NCBI RefSeq assembly: GCF_003864255.1
Contig: NZ_QWEZ01000002.1
Coordinates: 682,001 to 746,000 of the forward strand
Direction of reading: 5' to 3'
From: Aestuariirhabdus litorea
GTDB taxonomy: Bacteria; Pseudomonadota; Gammaproteobacteria; Pseudomonadales; Aestuariirhabdaceae
DNA length: 64,000 nt
Below are positions 23,241-31,145 of the stretch, in pieces. Numbering within the stretch: position 1 is the stretch's first letter; each line of letters starts with the position of its first letter. The position numbers were made by a program, and so were the translations under genes. A model generated the notes under the pieces. It made no database searches, had not been told where the DNA came from, and saw only the letters and a list, made by a program, of their open reading frames with translations.

Positions 23241-24402
23241 CACCCTGGTGGCCGGGATGGCTGCGATGGGTGGGCGATCCGGCACGGTGCTGGCGGAGGA
23301 GCTGGTGGTGCACGGCTTTGTCTCCCAGGGGCTGGTCTACACCGACCATAACGGCTACATCGATGACGATGCCGGCTGGAGCGGTAAGCTTTCCAGTGCC
23401 GCCCTCAATGGCTCCGTCCAGTTAGGGGAACGGTGGCGTCTGGCGGGGCAGGGGATGTACCTCAATGGCGGTAACCGTTACCGCGAAGGGGGACGCCTCG
23501 ACTACCTGCTGTTGGACTACAGCCTGCTCCACTACCTGGAGGGGGAGGTCCATTTGATGCTGGGGCGCTACAAAAACGCCCACGGCCTTTACCGCGACAC
23601 CCGCGATGTGCCCTCGGCCCAGCCCGGTATTATCCCGCCGCAGTCGGTCTATTGGGATATCTACCGCGACATTACCCTCAATACCGACGGCGCCAGCCTG
23701 CTGGGCGTCCACTTCAGCGAGGCGGGCACTTTCGAGTGGCAACTTAGTGGCGGCAGCACCGACATCGACAACGACACCCTCAACTGGGTGCTCGGCCCCC
23801 GGGCGCGGGGCGATCTTGAAGAGGACTATGTGGCCCAGGGAAGCCTCTATTTCACCGAAGCCAGTGAGCGTTGGAAGCTGGGGGTCAGCAGTCTCTACTC
23901 CAAGTTGCGCTATGACAGCAGTGACCCCTCAACGGCGTTGTCGGGTAAATCACGGGTGTGGGAGAGCATCCTCTCGGCGCAGTACCGAAGCGAGCGCTGG
24001 GAGTGGACCTTCGAGTACATCTACGACCGCTTCGAGTTCAGGGGGCTGTTCAGCCCGCTGTTCAATGAGCGGGTCAACAGCGATGGCTACTACCTGCAGG
24101 CGCTCTACGACCTGAGCCCAGGGCTGCGCCTGATGATGCGCTACGACGCCCGCTACCTGGATACTTCGGACCGCGATGGCCACAAGCGCGAGCGGGTCAC
24201 CGGCCAGCCCGAGTACTTCGCCTACGCCAAGGACCTGACGGCGGGTATCAGCTGGCAGGGCGGCGATCAGTGGGTGCTGCGGGGCGAGTATCATTACATC
24301 GACGGCACTGCCTGGATCGCGCCGCAGCTGTTTTCCGATGTGCAAACGAACGACTCCCGCTACTGGAGCCTGTTCGCTCTGCAACTCTCCTACTGGTTTT
24401 GA
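23203..24402 (+). CDS. Outer-membrane porin-like beta-barrel protein
   Basis: A 399-residue protein. The ATG at 23203 gives a signal peptide (TRRSRSFAFASTLVAGMAAMGG split by RSGTVLA). The rest alternates polar and aromatic residues with many W/Y-ended strands and a terminal aromatic (SLFALQLSYWF), typical of an outer-membrane barrel. Family and substrate not recognised. It lies between the PBP-like gene and the EAL gene, a combination that suggests a signalling or nutrient-sensing unit rather than general diffusion. Confidence 0.75.
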   Translation: MWTRRSRSFAFASTLVAGMAAMGGRSGTVLAEELVVHGFVSQGLVYTDHNGYIDDDAGWSGKLSSAALNGSVQLGERWRLAGQGMYLNGGNRYREGGRLDYLLLDYSLLHYLEGEVHLMLGRYKNAHGLYRDTRDVPSAQPGIIPPQSVYWDIYRDITLNTDGASLLGVHFSEAGTFEWQLSGGSTDIDNDTLNWVLGPRARGDLEEDYVAQGSLYFTEASERWKLGVSSLYSKLRYDSSDPSTALSGKSRVWESILSAQYRSERWEWTFEYIYDRFEFRGLFSPLFNERVNSDGYYLQALYDLSPGLRLMMRYDARYLDTSDRDGHKRERVTGQPEYFAYAKDLTAGISWQGGDQWVLRGEYHYIDGTAWIAPQLFSDVQTNDSRYWSLFALQLSYWF

Positions 24403-24413
24403 GCGGGGCCCCC

Positions 24414-26843
24414 ATGCGGTTTATGAGCCTGCGCTGGAAGTCCCTGGTGCTCTACACGCTGCTGTTGCTGACCCTGCTGGGCAGCCTGACGGCACTCACC
24501 CTGGTCTGGTTTGATGAGTACCAGCGTAGCGACCAGCAGGCCCGTGTCGAGGAGCAGCGCAGCAACATCGAGCGCGTCCTGCGCCTTAACAGCCAGATGG
24601 TGATCCGCTCCCTGGAGTCCTTCCTGGACCAGGGGCGGGACCTGCTGCTTGAGGGGGGCTCGGTGAGCATGGCGGCGGCCTTCAGCGGCTTTTGGGAGAG
24701 CAACGCGCTGCGTAACGATTATGAGCATGCCTGGCTGTTCGATACCCAGGGTGCGGTGTTGGCTGAGTGGGGAGCACCTCACCCCTTTCGCTGGCAGCAG
24801 GGGGTCTCGGACGTACTCCGCAACCTGGCGCCAGTGGAGGCGATCCGCTGTAAGCAGCTATGCCTGCATTACACCGCGTTGCCTGCCCACTGGAGCGGAA
24901 GCGAGGAGCGGGTTCTGGTGATCGCCTCTTCGCTGATCCAGCCGGTGATCTCCCTGCGGGAGGTGCACCGGGTCGACATCGCCCTGCTGATCACCGATTC
25001 CGGCAGCCGATTTGGTGACTGGCCTGTGCGCATCCAGTCCCTCTCCAACCGGCCGCTGCTGGAGCCGGTACTGCGTGAAGCCAGTGCCCGCTATGGGTTG
25101 AGCGAACTGGTGGCGGGGAGCCGGCGGATTGCGGTGAACGACCACTATTACCTGCTCTGGTCACAGCCGTTGGGAAGCGAACCGGAATCGGGACAACTGC
25201 TTTTTATCGAGGATGTGACCCAGCAGGAGGAGGCACTTAACCACTACCTGTGGCAGGTTTCGCTGCTGGCGCTGGCGATCCTGCTGGTGGGGCAGGGGAT
25301 TGGCACCCTCGCCTACAGCGCCCCCATCCGGCGCCTCAATCTCCAGGCCCGGGCACTGCCGCTGCTGGCCTACCAGCGCTTCGATGAAGCCCGCGCACTG
25401 CTGCGCCATGAGCCCGCTTACGTGGCAGACGAGCTCGACCAGCTGGAGGCGGCCGGCGTCCAGCTGGCGGACCAACTTGAGGCGCTGACCCGGGAGGTGC
25501 AGCAGCGCACGGAGCAGCTGGAAAAGATGGCGCTGTTCGATCCCCTCACCGGCTTGCCGAACCGGAACTGGCTGCTGCAGTTTCTCAGTCGTTCGTTGCA
25601 AACCCTGAATTCCGACCAGCAGCTGCTGGCGGTACTGCTGCTCGACCTGGACGATTTCAGGCGCATCAACAACACCCTGGGGCACGCCATTGGCGATAAC
25701 CTGCTGGTGGCGCTCTCGCAGCGGCTGGCCAATCGGCTGCAGGGGCGTGAGATGGTGGGGCGCTTTGGTGGCGATGTGTTTGTGGTGATACTGCCCCAGG
25801 CCCAATCCCGCGAGCGGGTACTGGCCACTATCGACTCGCTGATGGAGGAGATCCGCCAGCCCCTGCAGCTGCTCGACCAAACCTTTGTGATCGCCGCCAG
25901 CCTCGGGGTCACCTTTGCCAGCCCCCAGCACCAGGGCGGGGCGGAGGAGCTGATCAAGCAGGCGGACACCGCCATGCATGAAGCCAAGGCACGGGGCAAG
26001 AACATGTTCTGTATCTTCGACAAGCAGATGACCCGCAGTGTCGAAACCCGGGTAGCGATGGAGCAGGAGCTGCGCCAGGCGGTGGAGCAGCGCCAGTTCT
26101 GCCTCCACCTGCAACCCCAGGTATCGCTGGCCAGTGGCCACCTGACCGGCTTTGAAGCCCTGATCCGCTGGCGACATCCCCAGCAGGGGCTGCTGGCTCC
26201 CGCCGCCTTCCTGATCGACCTGGAAAACAGTGAGCACAATATCCCGGTGGGGTTCTGGGTCATCGAGCACGGCCTTGAGATCCTGGCGAGCCTTTGCCGC
26301 CACACCGGGCTTAAACTCAAGCTGGCGATCAACATGAACCCCGAGCTGTTTCTCGACAAGCGGCTTACCGCTCTGGTGCAGCAGCAGCTGGCCAGGCAGG
26401 GGCTCGCTCCCAGCCAACTGGAGCTGGAGCTGACCGAGAGCTTGCTGGTGGAGGATATGGGGGCGGTAGCGGCGCAGATGGCAGCGCTAGCGCGGATGGG
26501 GGTGACCATCGCCATCGACGACTTCGGCACCGGTTATTCGTCGCTGGCCTACCTGCGCCAGTTACCGGTGGATGTGCTCAAGATCGATCGTTCCTTTGTC
26601 GCCAACGTGCCCGGCAACCAGAAAGATGCGTTGCTGGTCTGCAGTATCCTGTCGATGGCCAAGCAGCTGCAGCTGCAGGTGGTCGCCGAAGGCATCGAGA
26701 ACCCGCAGCAGGCGGAGTTCCTGCGGCAGCAGGGATGCCCCCTGGGCCAGGGGTTCGGCATCGCCCGCCCGATCGACGAAACCGAGCTGCTGGCGGTGCT
26801 CGACGCGCGCCTGCAGCAGGGTCGCTGGCTGGACGTCGACTGA
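24414..26843 (+). CDS. Membrane GGDEF-EAL protein; cyclase motif degenerate, phosphodiesterase intact
   Basis: An 809-residue protein. Two membrane helices (about 10-30 and 270-292) frame a periplasmic sensor of about 240 residues. A short linker leads to a GGDEF domain whose signature is GGDVF (about 452-456), so cyclase activity is unlikely. The EAL domain keeps FEALIRW (near 580), N-x-N (AINMNPE), DDFGTGYSS and the late VVAEGIE, all needed for c-di-GMP hydrolysis. Likely a c-di-GMP phosphodiesterase with GTP-binding regulation, fed by the PBP-like protein and porin encoded just upstream. Confidence 0.88.
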   Translation: MRFMSLRWKSLVLYTLLLLTLLGSLTALTLVWFDEYQRSDQQARVEEQRSNIERVLRLNSQMVIRSLESFLDQGRDLLLEGGSVSMAAAFSGFWESNALRNDYEHAWLFDTQGAVLAEWGAPHPFRWQQGVSDVLRNLAPVEAIRCKQLCLHYTALPAHWSGSEERVLVIASSLIQPVISLREVHRVDIALLITDSGSRFGDWPVRIQSLSNRPLLEPVLREASARYGLSELVAGSRRIAVNDHYYLLWSQPLGSEPESGQLLFIEDVTQQEEALNHYLWQVSLLALAILLVGQGIGTLAYSAPIRRLNLQARALPLLAYQRFDEARALLRHEPAYVADELDQLEAAGVQLADQLEALTREVQQRTEQLEKMALFDPLTGLPNRNWLLQFLSRSLQTLNSDQQLLAVLLLDLDDFRRINNTLGHAIGDNLLVALSQRLANRLQGREMVGRFGGDVFVVILPQAQSRERVLATIDSLMEEIRQPLQLLDQTFVIAASLGVTFASPQHQGGAEELIKQADTAMHEAKARGKNMFCIFDKQMTRSVETRVAMEQELRQAVEQRQFCLHLQPQVSLASGHLTGFEALIRWRHPQQGLLAPAAFLIDLENSEHNIPVGFWVIEHGLEILASLCRHTGLKLKLAINMNPELFLDKRLTALVQQQLARQGLAPSQLELELTESLLVEDMGAVAAQMAALARMGVTIAIDDFGTGYSSLAYLRQLPVDVLKIDRSFVANVPGNQKDALLVCSILSMAKQLQLQVVAEGIENPQQAEFLRQQGCPLGQGFGIARPIDETELLAVLDARLQQGRWLDVD

Positions 26844-26892
26844 GCCTTGTGGCATAAGCGGCGGGACAGGCTCGGATAATAAGGAAAAGCAC

Positions 26893-27687
26893 TTGGACGT
26901 TTTTATCGCGTATTCAGTACTGGGGGCGATCGGTGGTGTGCTGGCGGGCATGCTGGGCATCGGTGGAGGGGTGGTGATTGTGCCCGCGTTGATCTTTCTG
27001 CTCGGCTGGCAGGGGTTTCCGCCGGAGCTGATTGTGATCACGGCGGTGGCCAGTTCCCTGGGCACCATTATTTTTACCTCGATCTCTGCAACCCGCGCGC
27101 AGATCAAGCGCGGGGCGGTCGACTGGGTGATTTTTCGGCGCTGGGTGCTGCTGGTGATCGGCGGCAGTTTCCTCAGTGGTTTCGTCGCCCAGCAGCTGCC
27201 GCCCCAGGTGATGAAGGTGGCGATAGCGATCTTCCTGCTGCTGGTGGCGCTGATCATGCTCAGTAAATGGATTCCCAACCCCTCGCGGCAGATGCCGGGG
27301 CGGGCAGGGACCTCCCTGTTGGGGTTGCTGTCGGGGCTGGTGTCGGGGCTGGCGGGGATCGGTGGGGGCAATGTCATGGTGCCCCTGATGGTGCTCTTCA
27401 ATACCCCCATGCAGCGGGCCACGGCCACCTCCAGCGCGCTGGGCTTTCCGCTCGCCAGCGTGGGGGCCTTGGGCTATGTGGTGGCGGGTTGGGGACAGGG
27501 CACCCCGGAGGGGTCGCTGGGCTACATCTACCTGCCCGCCACCCTTACCATCGCCGCCTTTACCGTACTGACCGCCCCCCTCGGGGTAGCCCTGGCGCAC
27601 CGCATTTCCGCTCCCCTGCTCAAGCGCTGCTTCGGCGGCCTGCTGCTGCTGGTGGCGCTGCGCATGCTGTTCGCCAGTCTCGTCTAG
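26893..27687 (+). CDS. TauE/SafE-family sulfite/organic anion permease
   Basis: A 264-residue membrane protein with the two family repeats (GGVLAGMLGIGGGVVIVPAL near the start and SGLVSGLAGIGGGNVMVPLM in the middle) and about eight membrane helices. TTG 26893 is the start; AAGGA lies seven bases before it. The family exports or imports sulfite, sulfoacetate and similar anions. Gene ends 24 bp before the convergent cytochrome P460 gene. No terminator seen between them. Confidence 0.85.
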   Translation: MDVFIAYSVLGAIGGVLAGMLGIGGGVVIVPALIFLLGWQGFPPELIVITAVASSLGTIIFTSISATRAQIKRGAVDWVIFRRWVLLVIGGSFLSGFVAQQLPPQVMKVAIAIFLLLVALIMLSKWIPNPSRQMPGRAGTSLLGLLSGLVSGLAGIGGGNVMVPLMVLFNTPMQRATATSSALGFPLASVGALGYVVAGWGQGTPEGSLGYIYLPATLTIAAFTVLTAPLGVALAHRISAPLLKRCFGGLLLLVALRMLFASLV

Positions 27688-27711
27688 GAGGCCGGCACCA
27701 GGGCGCAGCAC

Positions 27712-28218
27712 CTATTTGAGGTGGTCGTAGGAGAAGAGGAACTCCTGGTCGGAGAGCGGGTTATGGCAGGCCCGGCAGGCGGTTATGTCCTTGTCGAGGC
27801 GCTGGCCGTCGGGGCTGAAGACAGCAAACTCCCAGTCCCCCACCTTAAGGGCCTCGGGATAGTCGGCATCAAAGCCGGCGCCCCGCTCCATCACCACCAG
27901 CACCTCGAGGGTGTTGGCGATGCGCCGCCCCAATGAGCTTTTCAGGGGTTGGCCGCTGGCATCCAGTTTGGCCGAATAGAGCTCGCCCACCAGTACCGAT
28001 CCATAGGGGAGCTTGCCCTCTTTTTTGGCCCCCTCAAGGGCAATATCGTTGGCGTAGACGCGGATGATCTGCGTGTTGTTGGCGGTGCGGTCACCGCTGT
28101 AGTAGTGGGTGAAGTTGGCCCGGTAGTCGCCGGGGGATTTGACGTTTTCAGGGCCGGCCTGGGCGTTGCCGATAAGGAGGCTGAGGGCGGCGGCCACGAG
28201 GGGGACGAGGCGTTTCAT
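27712..28218 (-). CDS. Cytochrome P460-family c-type haem protein
   Basis: A 168-residue exported protein (signal RLVPLVAAALSLLIGNAQA). The start at 28218 has AAGGAC upstream. The body (FTHYYSGDRTANNTQIIRVYAN, GSVLVGELY) and the late CRACH site match the P460 family, where haem sits in a beta-sheet fold and is cross-linked in some members. Family members oxidise hydroxylamine or bind NO; here the role is unknown. Single gene, convergent with the TauE gene. Confidence 0.85.
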   Translation of the reverse strand: MKRLVPLVAAALSLLIGNAQAGPENVKSPGDYRANFTHYYSGDRTANNTQIIRVYANDIALEGAKKEGKLPYGSVLVGELYSAKLDASGQPLKSSLGRRIANTLEVLVVMERGAGFDADYPEALKVGDWEFAVFSPDGQRLDKDITACRACHNPLSDQEFLFSYDHLK

Positions 28219-28524
28219 AGGCGTGTCCTTTTGAGAGAGCGCAAGGGGGGGAGAGAGAACTCCCCTGGCAAGCGTAGCTGCCCGTTTGCCCGCCATCGAC
28301 CCCGATTCCTGACGCTGGGGGGTGTCTCGAATAGAGGGGGGCGTTTTTCAGCATGTTTGCCGCTATGACCCCGAGAGCTTATGACCGGATCTGCTGACAA
28401 GCCCGTTTTGTGGGGTCTGTTATCCAGCTTCGTACTAACCATAACCGGTTAATCGCAAGAAAATCTGTACAGAACGGTGGCTATACTCATCAAGTGTGCT
28501 TGTCACTTCGCGGAGGGTTCCACT
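28219..28524. other. Divergent intergenic region, nothing specific recognised
   Basis: The gap of 306 bp separates the P460 gene and the TPR gene and must contain both promoters. It includes an AACCATAACCGGTTAA patch near 28437-28452. No convincing factor site. Confidence 0.4.
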
Positions 28525-28977
28525 ATGTTGCTTCGTTGTGCGCTGTCGCTGCTGCTGGCGTTGGGAGGTGTGACCCCGGTCATAGCGGGCGAGGCCGGCA
28601 GTGCATCGGTTCAACGGCCGTCGGTTGAGTATGAGCAGGGGGTGGAGGCGATTACGCTCGCCAATTACGAGAAGGCGATACGGCTATTTGATCGGGTGGT
28701 AGACGCCGAGCCGGATAATGCCGATGCCTGGAACTACATCGGCTTCAGCCAGCGCAAACTGTTCCGTTTCGAGGAGGCGTTGGAGGCCTTCCAGGTGGCA
28801 CTCAGGATCGACCCCGACCACCGTGGGGCCAACGAGTACCTGGGCGAGCTCTACCTGCAGACCGACCAGCTGGACAAGGCGCGGGAGCGGCTCAGTCGGC
28901 TCGATAGGGTCTGCTTTTTCGGTTGTGAGGAGTACGACCAGTTGAAGTCCGCCATCGAGCTTTATGAGAAGCGCTAA
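28525..28977 (+). CDS. Periplasmic tetratricopeptide-repeat protein
   Basis: A 150-residue exported protein (signal LLRCALSLLLALGGVTPVIA). Three TPR units follow (NYEKAIRLFDRVVDAEPDNADAW, FEEALEAFQVALRIDPDHRG, QLDKARERLSRL). The end carries a short CFFGC cysteine pair. Start ATG 28525 follows GGAGG. TPR modules mediate protein binding; partner unknown. Single gene. Confidence 0.8.
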   Translation: MLLRCALSLLLALGGVTPVIAGEAGSASVQRPSVEYEQGVEAITLANYEKAIRLFDRVVDAEPDNADAWNYIGFSQRKLFRFEEALEAFQVALRIDPDHRGANEYLGELYLQTDQLDKARERLSRLDRVCFFGCEEYDQLKSAIELYEKR

Positions 28978-29137
28978 GGGACGCTGAGTCGCAGTTTTTC
29001 TTCTGCCAATACAGCCCGATGGGCAATCGATATGGCGCGAGGCGGGTGCCTGGCCGCATGAGCGGCCAGAAAACGAAAACGGCCGGGAACGCCAACCGAT
29101 AGCTGAACGCGGGGGTACCGCCTATTAGCCCCAGTGC

Positions 29138-30352
29138 TTATTCCGCGGAATGGATCACCTTGCTGTTTTCCAAAGCCACCACTTCCTCTTCTGTGTAGCC
29201 ATGTTTGATTAGCTGCTCCCGGGTATGGGCGCCAACTGCCGCCGAGGGTGTGTAGTCGGGCTTTCCCTCTTTACGAAATTGAATCGGTGGGGTGGGAAGG
29301 TAGAACGTGTTGCCTGAGGGATAGGTGATCGGGCGCAGGAAGTCATTAACCAGTGCCTGCTCATCATGCGCGACGTCGTCCATGTGGCGCAGGTGCTCAA
29401 AAGGAATATCCGCCTGGTGCCACTTTTCGGCCCAATCCTTCAGCGGCCTGGATGCGATCAGGGGGGCAAGAATTTCCACCATGGCGCTCTGGTTCTGCTT
29501 GTTGCTCACCCTGGAGTTGAAACGTGAGTCTTCAATCAGGTCCTGCCTGTCCAGTGACTCGCAGAGGGGCTTCCAATAGCGATCGAAGTCAAACAGCATG
29601 AAGATGACCCACTCACCGTCGAGGGTTTTGTAGGGGTGGCCCATCACCGGCAACAAGACCGGTTGCTTGTAGGGCTGTGGGTAACGATGGCCGACCTGAA
29701 CAGCCGCTTGCATGGTGGCTGAGGTCCAGATACCGGTGTGATATAGAGAGACCGATACCTTGTCTCCCTGCCCGCTCTTAAGCTGACGGTAGAGTGCCGC
29801 AGAGACACCCTGAGCCAGCGCTATACCCGTGGGGTGATCACCCATGCCGCCCAGATTGACCAGGGGATAACTTTCGGATGTGCCGGTATCGAGCCCCATC
29901 CCGGTCCTGCCGAAATAGGCGATAATGTCATAACCCGGCTTTTGGGCTTCCTTTCCTTTTTCACCGTACGCGTTGATGTGGCCATAGACCAGGCCAGGAA
30001 ACTCGCTGGACAAATCCTCATAGGTGAGCCCCAATCGCTTAAGGGCATCTTCCCGATAATTGGTTATGAGAACGTTGGCATCTTTCAGCAACGTACGGAT
30101 GATCCGTTGCCCCTCCGGCCGTTTCAGGTCGAGTGCGATAAACTTCTTGTTGGCATTTTCCAGGTCGAATACCGGGTTTTCGTCATGGGTGGCGGGTACA
30201 CCTAATATAGGGCCCTGCACACGGTGCAGATCCCCTCCGAGCGATTCAACCTTAATGACTTCGGCTCCCTGGTCCGCCAGAATCCGGGCAGCGCTGGCCG
30301 CCGCAATCACGGTTGAAAGATCGATAACTTTTACGCCTGCAAATGGTTTCAA
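29138..30352 (-). CDS. CaiB/BaiF-family (family III) CoA-transferase
   Basis: A 404-residue enzyme with the family layout: PFAGVKVIDLSTVIAAASAA, ADQGAEVIKVES, NANKKFIALDLK and NYREDALKRLGL, then the G-Y-D-x-I segment and GMGDHPTGIALAQGV. These enzymes move CoA between organic acids through an aspartyl thioester. At the usual place of that aspartate the text reads VSLYHTG; the nucleophile was not located. TTG 30352 is the best start, with GGAG eight bases before. It is closest in style to 2-hydroxyacyl or phenyllactate transferases, but the substrate is open. Confidence 0.82.
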   Translation of the reverse strand: MKPFAGVKVIDLSTVIAAASAARILADQGAEVIKVESLGGDLHRVQGPILGVPATHDENPVFDLENANKKFIALDLKRPEGQRIIRTLLKDANVLITNYREDALKRLGLTYEDLSSEFPGLVYGHINAYGEKGKEAQKPGYDIIAYFGRTGMGLDTGTSESYPLVNLGGMGDHPTGIALAQGVSAALYRQLKSGQGDKVSVSLYHTGIWTSATMQAAVQVGHRYPQPYKQPVLLPVMGHPYKTLDGEWVIFMLFDFDRYWKPLCESLDRQDLIEDSRFNSRVSNKQNQSAMVEILAPLIASRPLKDWAEKWHQADIPFEHLRHMDDVAHDEQALVNDFLRPITYPSGNTFYLPTPPIQFRKEGKPDYTPSAAVGAHTREQLIKHGYTEEEVVALENSKVIHSAE

Positions 30353-30410
30353 GAGGTGTTCTCCAACGTTTATACGGCAGCTTATCAAGCCGAAGGCCAG
30401 CCATTATACC

Positions 30411-30941
30411 TCAGGAGATCAGTGCGGCCAGCCGGGGTTCCAGTTCGGACATGCGCTGGGACCCTTCGGGGTTGGCCTTGACCGTCTCCCGCCAGTCATC
30501 AAACAGCGACTGCAACTCACTGATGGTCTGGCAGGCTTCCACCTTCTGGATCAGGGGTTCACCGGTGTAACCGATAAAGGTGCGGGTGGTGTTGACCATA
30601 AAGTTACGGGCCAGCTCAATGCGCTCGTTGTCGTCCTTGGGCTTGGGGCCTTCGTCGGGTACCGCCCGCCGGAGGGAAAAACCAAGGCCGGCTTTGGGGG
30701 GATCGCTCTTGAGGGGGGTGATGTAGCCATCGGCCAGCAGCTGGTCGAGGGCCTCTTTCATGCGGTCTCCGGGGAGCATGGCGGTGAGTGCTTCCAGGTC
30801 GCGTTTACCATCGACCAACAGCAGCATCTGCCGTGCCCGAGCGGGCAATCCCTGGTTGCGTTGACCAACGGCTTCAATGCCCTTGGGGGTTTTTACGTAA
30901 AGGGTGCCCGTGTCGCTCAAGCTGCCACTCCTGTTAACCAT
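30411..30941 (-). CDS. Conserved hypothetical protein with winged-helix-like N-terminus
   Basis: A 176-residue soluble protein. The first ~85 residues (TPKGIEAVGQRNQGLPARARQMLLL, split here, then DLEALTAMLPGDRMKEALDQLLADGYI) look like a small winged-helix domain common in beta/gammaproteobacterial hypothetical proteins. The rest is helical and charged (NERIELARNFMVNTTRTFIGYTGEP). No catalytic motif. 58 bp upstream of the CoA-transferase gene on the same strand, but a functional link is not evident. Confidence 0.55.
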   Translation of the reverse strand: MVNRSGSLSDTGTLYVKTPKGIEAVGQRNQGLPARARQMLLLVDGKRDLEALTAMLPGDRMKEALDQLLADGYITPLKSDPPKAGLGFSLRRAVPDEGPKPKDDNERIELARNFMVNTTRTFIGYTGEPLIQKVEACQTISELQSLFDDWRETVKANPEGSQRMSELEPRLAALIS

Positions 30942-31145
30942 TTTATTGTTGTTTGTCGGTTGTGGGCCCCGGACTGCCTGTCAGGGCCGGGCTTCACGCC
31001 ATAACGGCGGCAAGCCTTATTGAGGATAAAATCCCACCCGCCAAATGTCTATGGCCTGCAGCGGCGGGGTGGCAAGGCGAAGCGGGCGGTTGGTCACAGT
31101 TGGGGCCGGAATCCTGCCCCGGGCGGTCAGTCTCATCGGCAGGGT

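Noticed and set aside
25161-26530. Two long minus-strand open frames under the GGDEF-EAL gene
   Set aside because: Low-complexity, Gln/Leu- and Ser/Arg-rich translations opposite a fully motif-supported gene.
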